Notes: generated by a model from the letters alone, not told the origin. 40,890 nt of DNA from Nostoc desertorum CM1-VF14 (GCA_019359245.1 JAHHHR010000065.1:1-40890); one strand, 5' to 3'. Counted from the first letter of the stretch, positions 1-8,237 are shown. Numbers and translations: made by a program.

Positions 1-196
1 GTTCACGGATGCCATCGATGTCTACTGGAGGTGCGGCGATGAAGGCGATTACGAAGCAGGCGGTAGCGGCTAGCAAGGTGGGGATCATTAATACGCCGAA
101 CCAACCGATGTATAAACGGTTGTTGGTACTGGTGATCCACTCGCAAAACCGATCCCATACGTTGGCGCTTTCGCGACGTTGAATGGTAGCTGTCAT
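1..196 (-). CDS. psbA: Photosystem II D1 protein, N-terminal part (runs off the window)
   Basis: This is the first 65 codons of the D1 reaction-centre protein of photosystem II, a thylakoid membrane protein that binds the pigments and the manganese cluster with D2. The reverse complement reads MTATIQRRESANVWDRF and continues through TSTNNRLYIGWFGV and AAPPVDIDGIRE, which are hallmark D1 segments. The first transmembrane helix covers about residues 30-55. The ATG is at 196-194. D1 is normally about 360 residues, so roughly 295 lie beyond base 1. A promoter-like sequence sits 60-90 bp upstream. Nostoc genomes carry several psbA copies, and which isoform this is cannot be told from the N-terminus alone. 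Confidence 0.96.
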   Translation of the reverse strand, partial: MTATIQRRESANVWDRFCEWITSTNNRLYIGWFGVLMIPTLLAATACFVIAFIAAPPVDIDGIRE

Positions 197-254
197 TGTT
201 TTATAAATGCGATTATTTGTGAATGAATTAGGTAGGTTTGACTACCTGTTACAC

Positions 255-283
255 ATCTTAAAGAATTTATTGCGTTTTGTAAA
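255..283 (-). promoter_or_regulatory. Candidate sigma-70-type promoter of psbA
   Basis: On the minus strand TTTACA (283-278) is followed after 17 bp by TAAGAT (260-255), close to the consensus -35 and -10 boxes with ideal spacing. It lies 58 bp upstream of the psbA start codon, leaving a 5' leader of about 50 nt. This is inferred from the sequence only. Confidence 0.55.
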
Positions 284-366
284 GTACTTTGAGAAAGAAT
301 TTTCTCTTGGGATTTACGCACCCGGAGTGGAAAATCCCCAACTCGCTGAAAAAAGGGAGGTTTTGC

Positions 367-482
367 ATAATCAACAGTAGTGATGAGAGCGATATCTATG
401 ACGGGCTATCCTACGCACTTTTATCATCTAAGTGCGTTGTCCCCAAAACTCTCATACTTCCTCTTGGCATTGAACCTCGGTG
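367..482 (-). pseudogene. Decayed fragment of the hrcA 3' end, carrying an inserted dispersed repeat
   Basis: Bases 411-482 closely match hrcA bases 2375-2452 in the same orientation; shared blocks include CCCCAAAACTC and TTGAACCTCGG. A weaker match continues leftwards to about 367. The two copies differ where hrcA has the HIP1 octamer GCGATCGC. The fragment instead has GCGAT, then about 21 extra bases related to a dispersed repeat, then CGC. The fragment covers only the last 30-35 codons of HrcA and has no start, so it is a non-functional remnant of a partial duplication. Confidence 0.7.
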
Positions 483-663
483 ATATATAGATATAGCAGT
501 CCTAGATTCGTGAAAAATTATAGATAAGGAAACGAACTGCCATCTCTGTCAGAGGCTTCCGCCAACGCGCAGCCTCTCACAGAAAAGGACGCAAAGGGAA
601 GAAAGAAGAATAGAGATATACAATTTTCACAAATGATTTAGGACTGTTATGGAAAAAAATCTA
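483..663. other. Intergenic spacer with an imperfect repeat
   Basis: No gene was found. Bases 545-580 hold an imperfect inverted repeat (CTGTCAGAGGCTT ... AGCCTCTCACAG) of the GC-rich kind scattered between Nostoc genes. It is followed by a short purine-rich stretch ending near 612. Confidence 0.5.
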
Positions 664-1335
664 TTACCTATTAGGTATCAACGATTCTTCACGAATAGTT
701 GATGGTAAGGGCGGGCGCAAGCAAAGATAAGCAAGTGGACCGAGTAGCAAGACAAAGGCTACAGCCCAAAACACCTGGGAATTATTCCAGTGGCGACGAG
801 TGATATCATCGCCAAGGATTGTGGGGAATAAAAGACAAAAAAGGCAAAATGCCAAGCTCATGCCATTAATAAAGCGATCCTTTTGGAACTGCTGCACAAA
901 ATCTCCCCAATCACCTAAGACAAACGCATAGACGATCAAAGCAACAGTGCTTAAACTCAAAACAATCCCAAAAAAACTAGAATCCAGCAGCCGTAAAAAA
1001 GCATCCTTGTGTCCAGAAAATTCTTGATTTGGTTCACGAAAAGCCAAATATGGTATGAGACCAAGCACTCCTGATGCTACCGATGCTAAGGCAAAAGGCC
1101 AAAAAGGAATCCGTTGCATTCTGCCATCAATGAACAACAAACCACTGTAAATTAGTAGCCAGATGCCCACTAGAGAAAACAAGGAAAGGATAATTGGATT
1201 TATTGCAAGCCACTGAAAAGTAAATATATTTTTCAGTAGCATTAAGGTTTCTTGTAAATGCAGGGGCGGTGCTAACAGTAAAATATAGGCTATAAATCCA
1301 ACCCATAGTAACCACAATGCAACTTTTCTATTCAT
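664..1335 (-). CDS. Conserved cyanobacterial integral membrane protein (paralog of the next gene)
   Basis: This is a hydrophobic protein of about 223 residues with roughly five to six predicted membrane segments. It shares its whole layout with the neighbour at 1528-2205: an N-terminal helix ending in LLAPP, then NP..L.LF.L.GIWLLIYS, FIDGR.Q.IP.W, LPYLA.REPN, DWG.FVQQ...DRFIN.MS, and a C-terminal PL.YLC.RPPLP. The function is not known to me. I chose the ATG at 1335 (MNRKVALWLL) because it aligns with the start of the paralog; an ATG nine codons upstream (1362) is possible. The pair looks like a tandem duplication. What the protein transports or binds cannot be inferred. Confidence 0.8.
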   Translation of the reverse strand: MNRKVALWLLWVGFIAYILLLAPPLHLQETLMLLKNIFTFQWLAINPIILSLFSLVGIWLLIYSGLLFIDGRMQRIPFWPFALASVASGVLGLIPYLAFREPNQEFSGHKDAFLRLLDSSFFGIVLSLSTVALIVYAFVLGDWGDFVQQFQKDRFINGMSLAFCLFCLLFPTILGDDITRRHWNNSQVFWAVAFVLLLGPLAYLCLRPPLPSTIREESLIPNR

Positions 1336-1527
1336 TATCTTTAGATGGTGTGCATTTAACAATTACTAATTTATAATTGGTATTTTTTGGCTCTAAATCC
1401 CCCTTTTTGTAGAACGCTGCCCTGAGTTTGCTTAAAAATAGTGGTAAATCTATACGTGATTTTTGTTTCAATTGAGGATTTAGACCCCAACTGAAACTGT
1501 CTTTGAAATTACGAATTAAAAATTGCT
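1336..1527. other. Spacer between the two paralogous membrane-protein genes
   Basis: A spacer of 192 bp without a supported gene. Short open frames crossing it on both strands run into the flanking genes and have no recognisable protein character. Confidence 0.5.
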
Positions 1528-2205
1528 TTAATTTGCAGCTGGCTGCTGACTTGGTATTGCTTCTATACCCACTTCTGGTAGAGGTGGACGCACACACAAA
1601 TAAATCAATGGCCCGAATAGAGGTATCAACGCTATTAACCAGAACATCTGTGGATTTTTCCAACCACGACGCGCCATATCATCCCCTAGCAAAGCTGGAA
1701 ATAATAGGCAAAGTAGACAGAAATCTAAACTCATGACATTGATGAAGCGGTCAGTTTGCCACTGTTGCACAAAATTACCCCAATCTCCTCCTGTTAAACC
1801 ATAAACAACTAGAAGAACCGTGCCTACCGTCAAGACAACCCCAGTCACACGAGAATCTAGCAGCTTCAGTAAGGCATTCTTTTTACCAACAAACTTATTA
1901 TTTGGTTCTCTAAGGGCTAAATAGGGTAACAAAGCAAATGCCCCGACTCCAAAAGAGGCAGTAGCAAATAGCCAAGCAGGTATTTTTTGTCCTCTACCGT
2001 CAATAAATACTACTGCACTATAAATGAGAGGCCAGATGCCCATGAGGTTGAATAGTGCTACAACTAATGGGTTAACGCCTTGCCATTGGCCAGTAGAAAG
2101 ATTTTTAATTAACTCGAATGTACCAGGTTGCTCAGGAGGAGCGAGGAAAAAAGCATAGGTAGTGAATCCCAACCACAGCACGCCAAAGGCAATTTTTCTA
2201 ACCAT
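1528..2205 (-). CDS. Conserved cyanobacterial integral membrane protein
   Basis: A protein of 225 residues that starts with ATG (MVRKIAFGVLWLGF) and has several hydrophobic helices. It is about half identical by eye to the protein at 664-1335. Shared features are the LAPP loop after helix 1, the FIDGR loop, the LREPN loop, the D(S/W)G and DRFIN region, and a short C-terminal tail after RPPLP. The protein has no recognisable enzymatic motif. It lies upstream of its paralog on the same strand, 192 bp away, so the two may be co-transcribed. Its hydrophobicity supports a cytoplasmic or thylakoid membrane location. The role is unknown. Confidence 0.82.
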   Translation of the reverse strand: MVRKIAFGVLWLGFTTYAFFLAPPEQPGTFELIKNLSTGQWQGVNPLVVALFNLMGIWPLIYSAVVFIDGRGQKIPAWLFATASFGVGAFALLPYLALREPNNKFVGKKNALLKLLDSRVTGVVLTVGTVLLVVYGLTGGDWGNFVQQWQTDRFINVMSLDFCLLCLLFPALLGDDMARRGWKNPQMFWLIALIPLFGPLIYLCVRPPLPEVGIEAIPSQQPAAN

Positions 2206-2307
2206 GAAAGAGTTAAAAGGTATTAATTATTGATTTTGCCACTATAAATTAAGCTTATCTACCTGCTATGGTATTGTTCTTTTGTCTAAACCTGTAACAG
2301 GTTGTCT

Positions 2308-3462
2308 CTATTGGGGATTGAAATAACTGAAAGCTTCTGAGAGGTAATCAGCAGCAGATGCTACTATTGCGATCGCACTTTCATAATCTAGACGCGTTGG
2401 CCCCAAAACTCCCACACTTCCTACCGGTATTGAACCTCGGCGATAGGTGGAAGAAATCAAGGTGCAGGTGCGTATCGGTTCTAAAAGATTTTCTGCGCCA
2501 ATGCGAACTGTTACCTTTGACTTGCCCACATCCTCAAGTTCTGGTTCCTCAAATATTAATCGCCATAGTTGGTCTTGTTCTTCTTCCAGCAGGTGGATAA
2601 TTGTTTGTACCTGCTGTAATTGGGAAAATTCTGGCTGACGCAAAACTTCTGACACACCCCGAACCATAATTTGAGTTGCAGTCGGTGCATGAGTGCGACG
2701 AGTCAATTCGGCAACTGAATGTTTCAAAAATTCCCCGTAGCGTTGGAATTCCTGATCTAGTTCGCTCCAGTTGAGGTTGGCTAATTCCAATAGACTTCGC
2801 CCTCGCAAATGGGTATTCAAAAAGTTAGAAACTATCTGCAACTCGCGATCAATTACCTCTGAATCTCGTTGTGTTTCCTCCGATATTGGTGACAAATCCA
2901 TCAACTTGGAATGTGTCTCATAACTATCGGTGACTACAATTAACATGATCCGCCCCGCTTCAATTTGCACTAATTGCAGATGTCGCAATAGTGCTGTAGT
3001 AGTTTGCGGCATAGTAATCAAACTAATGCAACCACTCAAGGTTGCTAAAATTTGTGCGGCTCCTTGCAGTAGGGTTTCTAAACTCCAATCTTCCCACTGA
3101 AGGCGCTTTTGCAATGCCATTTCTACTTCTCGTCCTAGACTCTCTGTACCACTTTGTGGAAGCAAGCTAGCAAGAGCGTCTGTCTGCGACGCGCTGCGCG
3201 AACGCAGAGAAGGTGTAATTAGCTGGTCAACATAAATGCGATATCCTGAATCTGAAGGGACACGTCCAGCAGAAGCGTGTGGTTGGTAGAGTAACCCGGA
3301 TTTTTCTAAAACGCCCATCACATTGCGAATTGTGGCTGAACTTACACCCAGGTCGTACTCCTCGACCAAAGCTTTTGAACCAACAGGCTCTGCCGTAGCA
3401 ATGTAGTGACGTACCGTTGCCCAAAGTATATGCTGTTGTCGATTTGTTAACTGGACTTCCAT
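2308..3462 (-). CDS. hrcA: Heat-inducible transcription repressor HrcA
   Basis: HrcA binds CIRCE operators upstream of groESL-type chaperone operons and is released on heat stress. The winged helix spans about residues 5-75, with the recognition helix near SSATIRNVMGVLEKSGLL and the family motif ASAGRVPSDSGYR. The C-terminal domain ends in GSVGVLGPTRLDYE, a typical HrcA end. I chose the ATG at 3462 (MEVQLTNRQQ), where HrcA proteins normally begin, over an in-frame TTG at 3486; the length is 384 residues. Residues 85-95 (LRSRSASQTDA) come from a GC-rich dispersed repeat inside the gene, in the variable linker after the DNA-binding domain. I saw no CIRCE element upstream. A decayed copy of the 3' end lies near psbA. 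Confidence 0.95.
   Translation of the reverse strand: MEVQLTNRQQHILWATVRHYIATAEPVGSKALVEEYDLGVSSATIRNVMGVLEKSGLLYQPHASAGRVPSDSGYRIYVDQLITPSLRSRSASQTDALASLLPQSGTESLGREVEMALQKRLQWEDWSLETLLQGAAQILATLSGCISLITMPQTTTALLRHLQLVQIEAGRIMLIVVTDSYETHSKLMDLSPISEETQRDSEVIDRELQIVSNFLNTHLRGRSLLELANLNWSELDQEFQRYGEFLKHSVAELTRRTHAPTATQIMVRGVSEVLRQPEFSQLQQVQTIIHLLEEEQDQLWRLIFEEPELEDVGKSKVTVRIGAENLLEPIRTCTLISSTYRRGSIPVGSVGVLGPTRLDYESAIAIVASAADYLSEAFSYFNPQ
3178..3212. repeat. GC-rich dispersed repeat inside hrcA
   Basis: The stretch TCTGCGACGCGCTGCGCGAA followed by CGCAGAG is an imperfect palindrome of a kind usually found between Nostoc genes. Here it lies in frame inside hrcA and encodes about eleven serine- and arginine-rich residues after the winged-helix domain. 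Confidence 0.6.
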
Positions 3463-3896
3463 AGGGTATGTAATGCTTGGCGGCAAATTTTAATCAAAGT
3501 CTGGAAAAATTTCTGGATTTGATTGAAAACTAAGAATATTAATAATTTATTAAGATAGCAAATTATACAATTATATTGTGATAATTAATCTTAAGGTTCA
3601 CGTACACCATTCTTTTAACGGATCTTTGCAGTAAAAGCTGAGAGCTTGGATTTACAACATCCTATTTATGACTTATTTTTGCATAATTCTACACTTGTAA
3701 AAGTATTACTGTATACGTATTTTTGCGGCGATCGCAGCTAAGATTGGGGTCGAAAAGTTTCGTAAATATTTAGCCAGTGGATAAAGTTGCAAGCTCTTCC
3801 TGGCTAGCCCCTAAGTTTTTATGTACTGCTATTTTTAGCATAGCAAAAGTCAGATGGAAGAATAACTTCCATCTAAGTAATGTACCTAAATACAAG
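3463..3896. other. Spacer upstream of hrcA and downstream of the rhodanese gene
   Basis: No gene was found. The region is AT-rich with one HIP1-type octamer near 3728. A hairpin near its right end may terminate the rhodanese transcript. The hrcA promoter must lie here, but no convincing -35/-10 pair was picked out. Confidence 0.5.
3852..3874 (-). terminator. Possible terminator of the rhodanese gene
   Basis: AGATGGAAG and CTTCCATCT form a perfect 9-bp stem with a 5-nt loop, 23 bp past the rhodanese stop codon. On the minus strand it is followed by GACTTTTG, a weak U-tract, so termination is likely but not certain. Confidence 0.45.
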
Positions 3897-4229
3897 CTAA
3901 TACTGGGGAATTGAATGGTCTACTAAGACGGAATAAGCATCAATACCACCCGAAATATTTTGCACATTTGTAAAACCTTGAGCAATTAACCACTGGCACA
4001 TCTGGGCAGAGCGGATGCCGTGGTGGCATAGTACAAGGGTTTCAGCTTGGGGATTGAAGAGGTTAGGAACTTGATCTCCCCATTCGGTAAATTGACTCAA
4101 GGGTAGGTTGACAAAGCCCTCAATGCTAGCAATTTCTAATTCTTGTGGTTCGCGTACATCTACTAGCTGAATACTTGCATCACCAGAAGAAAGACGTTGT
4201 GCCAGTTCTTGTACACTAATCTGGTTCAT
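3897..4229 (-). CDS. Single-domain rhodanese-like sulfurtransferase
   Basis: A 110-residue cytoplasmic protein that is one rhodanese domain. It has the VDVREPQE motif near residues 23-30, the substrate loop with Cys68 in CHHGIRS, and the C-terminal ISGGIDAYS motif. Such proteins carry sulfur as a persulfide on the active-site cysteine, and the intact loop suggests catalytic activity. The sulfur acceptor cannot be told. The ATG start at 4229 gives the normal length for the family. The gene stands alone on the minus strand, with a divergent neighbour 156 bp away and a possible terminator just after its stop. Confidence 0.9.
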   Translation of the reverse strand: MNQISVQELAQRLSSGDASIQLVDVREPQELEIASIEGFVNLPLSQFTEWGDQVPNLFNPQAETLVLCHHGIRSAQMCQWLIAQGFTNVQNISGGIDAYSVLVDHSIPQY

Positions 4230-4385
4230 GGGTTAACTAAAAGAATTCCCTATAAACAGTCCTAATCCTATTTATGGTGACAGAAAATCTCTGTCTTTGC
4301 ATGAGTATCCATTCTCAAGAAGGCTGATAGATTCTGGTAGGCTTTCTGCTTAAATGGCTGTAAACCGTCTTTTTAAAGGTTTAAT

Positions 4386-6047
4386 GTGAATAGGCAACGC
4401 TCATTTATTGGTTTTATCGTAGCTGGTGCGATCGCACTGCTAGTAATTGCGATCGCTAGCTTTTACTGGTTTTTTGCTAAAAGTCCGGCTAACATCACTG
4501 CTTCTAGCTCTCAGCCTAATGCAGCCATATTCGTGTCGAAACTTTCCCCTGCAATGGTTTCATTGCTGGCGAATCCTGACCGTTTGCAGGCGTTGGAGCG
4601 TGAAGGAGAACTATCTCAACTCAAAACCAGTTTATTTGCCAAGAGTGGCATAGATTACAAAGAAGACGTTCAACCCTGGCTAGGGGAGGAAATTACCTTA
4701 GCTATCACCACCTTAGATATTGATCGCGATCGAGAAAACGGACAGCAGCCAGGGTATTTGTTGGCACTAGCAACCAAGCAACCGGAGAAAAGCAGTGAGT
4801 TTGTCGAGTTGTTATTTTCCAAACGGGCGTTAGGTGGGGCAAACTTAACTGTTGAACAATACAAAGGCGTAAAGCTAATTTATGACAATTCTCAACCAGA
4901 GCGGGACTTGCTTGCAGGTGCTGTTGTTGGTGAAGGCTTTGTGTTGTTTGCCAATGATCCGAAAGTGTTGCGAGACGCCATCAATAATGTTCAAGCTCCC
5001 GATCTGAATTTGACTAGCTCCCCCAAATACCAAAAAGCTATTAAAGAATCACCCAAAGGTGGTTTAGCTGTAGCTTTCTTGAATCTTCCCATCGTGGCAA
5101 AATGGCAAGGTTTAGAATTGCCAGAACAAACCTATGACAGCGAGATTATTTCTCTGGCGTTGAACTCCAAAGGATTGCTAGCAGAAACCAGCTTTCTAAC
5201 TTCATCAGAAATTATTTCTCCATCTTCACCACTATCTAAACCTGTAGGAGCATTGCAGTATGTTCCAGCGTCCGCAGGTTTGGCAATTTCTGGCTCAAAT
5301 TTAAGTAATTTAGGTAACAGTGATTTAGCCAAACTCTGGAAACAAGCAACAGCTACTATATATGGTTCTGGGGAAGATGTGGTTTCTCGGTTAGCTAAAC
5401 CCTTGGCGGATATTCAAAAACGCTGGGGTATAAACTTACCAGAGGATATTTTTAGCTGGGTACAGGGAGAATATGCCATAGCATTGTTACCTGAGCAAGA
5501 ACAAATAACCCCTCATTGGATTTTTGTAGTAGAAAAATCCGAGAGTGTAGAACAAGGCATTGCTCGATTAGATGCGATCGCCTCATCAAATGGACTCAGC
5601 ATTAATCCCGTGACTATAGACAAGCAAAAAATCTTTGCTTGGACAGAGTTAACTACGGCTACTAAAAAAAGCGATGTTAAAGAGGGAGCATCTTTCAGCA
5701 TTGAAACAAAAGTCCGAGGATTGCATACAACTTTAGGAAATTACGAAATTTTCACCTCTGACTTAGAAACGATGGATGAAATTATCACAGCCAAAAATGA
5801 TTCCTTAATTGACAATCCCAATTTCCAAGATAGTATTGCTGCGATTCCCTTACCAAATCAAGGCTATATATATCTTGACTGGACAAAGAGCCAATATTTG
5901 TTAGAGCGTCAAGTACCGATTCTCAAACTAGTGGAAGTTTTAGGGAAACCGTTTTTTGATAATCTGCGATCGCTCACAGTCAGTAGTTATGGAACTGACA
6001 CGCGATCGCTCAAAGGTGGCGTTTTCTTCCAACTCAATAATTTTTGA
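4386..6047 (+). CDS. DUF3352 family protein with an N-terminal membrane anchor
   Basis: A protein of 553 residues starting with GTG; the ATG two bases earlier is followed at once by a stop. Residues 8-30 (FIGFIVAGAIALLVIAIASF) form one membrane helix, and the rest is predicted to lie outside the cytoplasm. The body has the layout of the cyanobacterial DUF3352 family: an early PNAAIFVSKLSPAMVSLL segment, WLGEEITLAI, and a late GYIYLDWTKS segment with a final beta-rich stretch. The biochemical role is unknown. It is a single-gene unit closed by a strong terminator. HIP1 octamers occur several times in the coding sequence. Confidence 0.8.
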   Translation: MNRQRSFIGFIVAGAIALLVIAIASFYWFFAKSPANITASSSQPNAAIFVSKLSPAMVSLLANPDRLQALEREGELSQLKTSLFAKSGIDYKEDVQPWLGEEITLAITTLDIDRDRENGQQPGYLLALATKQPEKSSEFVELLFSKRALGGANLTVEQYKGVKLIYDNSQPERDLLAGAVVGEGFVLFANDPKVLRDAINNVQAPDLNLTSSPKYQKAIKESPKGGLAVAFLNLPIVAKWQGLELPEQTYDSEIISLALNSKGLLAETSFLTSSEIISPSSPLSKPVGALQYVPASAGLAISGSNLSNLGNSDLAKLWKQATATIYGSGEDVVSRLAKPLADIQKRWGINLPEDIFSWVQGEYAIALLPEQEQITPHWIFVVEKSESVEQGIARLDAIASSNGLSINPVTIDKQKIFAWTELTTATKKSDVKEGASFSIETKVRGLHTTLGNYEIFTSDLETMDEIITAKNDSLIDNPNFQDSIAAIPLPNQGYIYLDWTKSQYLLERQVPILKLVEVLGKPFFDNLRSLTVSSYGTDTRSLKGGVFFQLNNF

Positions 6048-6068
6048 GATTTTTATAAAAGCTTAAGT

Positions 6069-6107
6069 GCAGAAGGTTAAAAATTATTTTACCTTCTGCC
6101 TTTTTTT
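6069..6107 (+). terminator. Rho-independent terminator of the DUF3352 gene
   Basis: GCAGAAGGTTAAAA (6069-6082) pairs with TTTTACCTTCTGC (6087-6099) and is followed by a run of seven T after one C. It begins 22 bp after the stop codon. Confidence 0.88.
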
Positions 6108-6200
6108 GGCAAGGTTAACATATCTGTTGTATTCGACACACCCGATATTCTCTATCTGCCTAATGAGGAAATAAGTAGAAATAAAACTAGGAGCTAAATC

Positions 6201-6554
6201 GTGAAGTATACGTATATTTTGAGAATTGATTGTGGAAGATCAAAACTGAAAATAGTTAACGAGATTTTGGGTGTTGATAGTAACTCTAATAATTATTGGG
6301 AGCAAATACTTATTGAAGAAGCTTTAGACCCTACAGTAAATTTTTTAGATAGATTTTTAAACCTTTTAGAAGGGAAATATTACAAGCTTTCTATGGTTGG
6401 GGTGAACAAAGATGATATCTCCGTGTGGATGTATTACGAATATGATGAGCAATGTAACATATCATTTTCACCTGAAGATATGAAACGTCTAGGAGACAAT
6501 CAAATTACTTTATGTATTTCATGCTGGGAATCACATAGCAAAAATACTTCATAG
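6201..6554 (+). CDS. Small DUF4279-like protein
   Basis: A protein of 117 residues starting with GTG at 6201, supported by AGGAG seven bases upstream. The C-terminal half (VWMYYEYDEQCNISFSPE, then LGDNQITLCISCWE) has the pattern of the DUF4279 family. Those proteins occur singly or as immunity-like proteins, and their function is not established. The assignment comes from pattern recognition and is tentative. The coding sequence is more AT-rich than its neighbours and lacks HIP1 octamers, which suggests recent acquisition. No toxin-like partner is next to it. Confidence 0.65.
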   Translation: MKYTYILRIDCGRSKLKIVNEILGVDSNSNNYWEQILIEEALDPTVNFLDRFLNLLEGKYYKLSMVGVNKDDISVWMYYEYDEQCNISFSPEDMKRLGDNQITLCISCWESHSKNTS

Positions 6555-6691
6555 CAAACTTTATGGTTTAGTTCTTTAATTCCATTATCATAAAATTCAA
6601 AATTAGTATAAATCACCAGTTTTATAATTGTCGCTGCTGTTTATATCAAGAGACAGCCTAGCAACTAGCTGTTTGCTTGAAAAACACTCGA

Positions 6692-6717
6692 TTGTGTCAC
6701 ATTTTAATGTGGCACAA
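6692..6717. promoter_or_regulatory. Inverted repeat upstream of the secreted-protein gene
   Basis: TTGTGTCACATT and AATGTGGCACAA form a 12-bp inverted repeat with one mismatch and a 2-bp centre, 80 bp before the start codon at 6798. It is not followed by a T-tract, so an operator is more likely than a terminator. The regulator is unknown. Confidence 0.4.
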
Positions 6718-6797
6718 CCAACTGAAATTTTACTGGAGTTTTTTCATTAGAATATGTATATATCACTACTAATTAAACAGCCTGTTGGAGGGCTACT

Positions 6798-7289
6798 ATG
6801 AAATACTGTCGCCCCCGACTTCAGTTTCGCAACGGCTGGCTGTTGGCTTTAATTACCACCATCACAGCTACGCCTGTAATAGCAGAGACAGTGAATTTTG
6901 GCACTTTCAAATTATCAACAAACTTTAATCCAGCACAAGGAACAGTGCAGGGGTTTACAGGTGGTTCTTATTCATTGTCTGCCACAAGTAACCGCGATCG
7001 CGATCAAAAAGCCTGTATTGGCTTTGCCGATCCTAATCCAGATCATATTATGGTTTTGGAAAATGAATTTTCCCAGTTAACAATCCAAGTCGATAGCAAC
7101 AACACCGACACTACTTTACTAATTCAAGGTCCAGATCAAACTACGATTCGTTGCGGCGATGACACTGGTAAAAGTAAAGATGCTAGCGTTAGCGATCGCA
7201 ACTGGAAAAGTGGCACTTATCGGATTTGGGTAGGTACATTTAATTCTGGGGTTAAGCAAGATTATACTTTGAAAGTAGAGCAGCAGTGA
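6798..7289 (+). CDS. Secreted beta-sandwich protein, PPC-like
   Basis: A protein of 163 residues with a signal peptide: a basic start, a hydrophobic core near residues 14-27 (WLLALITTITATPV) and a likely cleavage after AIA-E. The mature part has a short N-terminal strand region and a beta-sandwich-like segment (LTIQVDSNNTDTTLLIQGPD, then CGDD, then GTYRIWVGTF), which resembles prepeptidase C-terminal (PPC) domains. Two cysteines in the mature part may form a disulfide. It is probably periplasmic or extracellular. The start is supported by TTGGAGGG upstream. No specific role can be assigned. Confidence 0.75.
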   Translation: MKYCRPRLQFRNGWLLALITTITATPVIAETVNFGTFKLSTNFNPAQGTVQGFTGGSYSLSATSNRDRDQKACIGFADPNPDHIMVLENEFSQLTIQVDSNNTDTTLLIQGPDQTTIRCGDDTGKSKDASVSDRNWKSGTYRIWVGTFNSGVKQDYTLKVEQQ

Positions 7290-7460
7290 AGTTAGGAGTA
7301 GGGGATGAGGGAGCAGGGGAAGCAGGGAAAGATGACGGAGAACAATAATAACTAATGCCCAATGCCCCATTCCCAATTCTCAATTCTCAATTTTTAGGTA
7401 TCACGCCTGAGAGGATAATATGGGAGAGTAGCTTGTTGTGCTTTCCGAGGGTGCTATCTC
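7290..7460. repeat. Low-complexity purine-rich spacer before cysE
   Basis: Bases about 7294-7340 are G/A-rich with GCAGGG-type units, followed by repeated CCCAAT and TCTCAATT words (about 7350-7395). Such short-period repeats are common between Nostoc genes. Confidence 0.55.
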
Positions 7461-8225
7461 GTGCTATCTATACTGCGTGCTGACTTTCGTATCATATTTG
7501 AACGTGACCCAGCTGCTCGTAACTGGTTGGAAGTTTTATTTTGTTACCCTGGTTTGCAAGCCCTGCTATTCCATAGGCTGGCTCACTGGTTGTACACTGT
7601 TGGTCTTCCCTTTTTTCCCCGCCTGATTTCTCACTTGGCTCGGTTTTTGACTGGAATTGAAATCCACCCTGGTGCAGCAATTGGAAAAAGTGTGTTTATT
7701 GACCACGGGATGGGTGTAGTAATTGGTGAAACTGCGATCGTGGGAGACTATGCCCTAATTTATCAAGGTGTCACCCTTGGAGGTACTGGTAAAGAATGTG
7801 GTAAGCGCCATCCTACTGTGGGTGAAAATGTCGTAGTTGGGGCTGGAGCGAAGGTACTGGGCAATATCCAAATTGGTAATAATGTTCGTATTGGCGCTGG
7901 GTCTGTTGTTCTAAGGGATGTCCCTTCAGACTGTACTGTGGTAGGCGTGCCTGGGCGCATTATGTATCGTTCTGGAGTTCGGGTTGCACCTCTTGAACAC
8001 AATAACTTACCAGATTCAGAAGCCCAAGTAATTCGTGCTTTAGTTGATAGGATTGAGGCATTGGAAGAACAAATACAAGCTCTTCAGCGCACCAATTCTT
8101 CAGAAAACACTCCTGTTTTAGTGGGTTGTTTAGCTACCAAAGAGGATGAGCTAACCCACGATACCCGCTGGTGCAACCTCAAAGATAAGACTATCCAGCA
8201 ATTTCTAGATGGTGCTGGCATTTAG
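7461..8225 (+). CDS. cysE: Serine O-acetyltransferase
   Basis: CysE makes O-acetylserine from serine and acetyl-CoA (EC 2.3.1.30), the first step of cysteine synthesis. The start is a GTG that opens as MLSILRADFRIIFERDPAA, the usual cyanobacterial CysE start. The N-terminal helical domain is followed by the left-handed beta-helix of hexapeptide repeats with the active-site stretches GIEIHPGAAIG, DHGMGVVIGET and GGTGKECGKRHP. It ends the core at VVGVPGRI. The 254-residue length includes a C-terminal tail of about 75 residues with a short coiled coil (ALVDRIEALEEQIQAL). It is cytoplasmic. Feedback inhibition by cysteine is known for the family but cannot be read from the sequence. Confidence 0.94.
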   Translation: MLSILRADFRIIFERDPAARNWLEVLFCYPGLQALLFHRLAHWLYTVGLPFFPRLISHLARFLTGIEIHPGAAIGKSVFIDHGMGVVIGETAIVGDYALIYQGVTLGGTGKECGKRHPTVGENVVVGAGAKVLGNIQIGNNVRIGAGSVVLRDVPSDCTVVGVPGRIMYRSGVRVAPLEHNNLPDSEAQVIRALVDRIEALEEQIQALQRTNSSENTPVLVGCLATKEDELTHDTRWCNLKDKTIQQFLDGAGI

Positions 8226-8237
8226 TTCAATGTCAAG

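Noticed and set aside
289..483. Open plus-strand frame of 64 codons near psbA
   Set aside because: It is antisense to the hrcA fragment and includes a dispersed repeat; its protein has no family character.
1328..1736. Frames crossing the spacer between the two membrane-protein genes
   Set aside because: They overlap the real genes on the opposite strand or in another frame and have no protein-like pattern.
2289..2303. Perfect palindrome AACCTGTAACAGGTT after hrcA as a terminator
   Set aside because: The stem is short, the loop is a single base and no T-tract follows on either strand.
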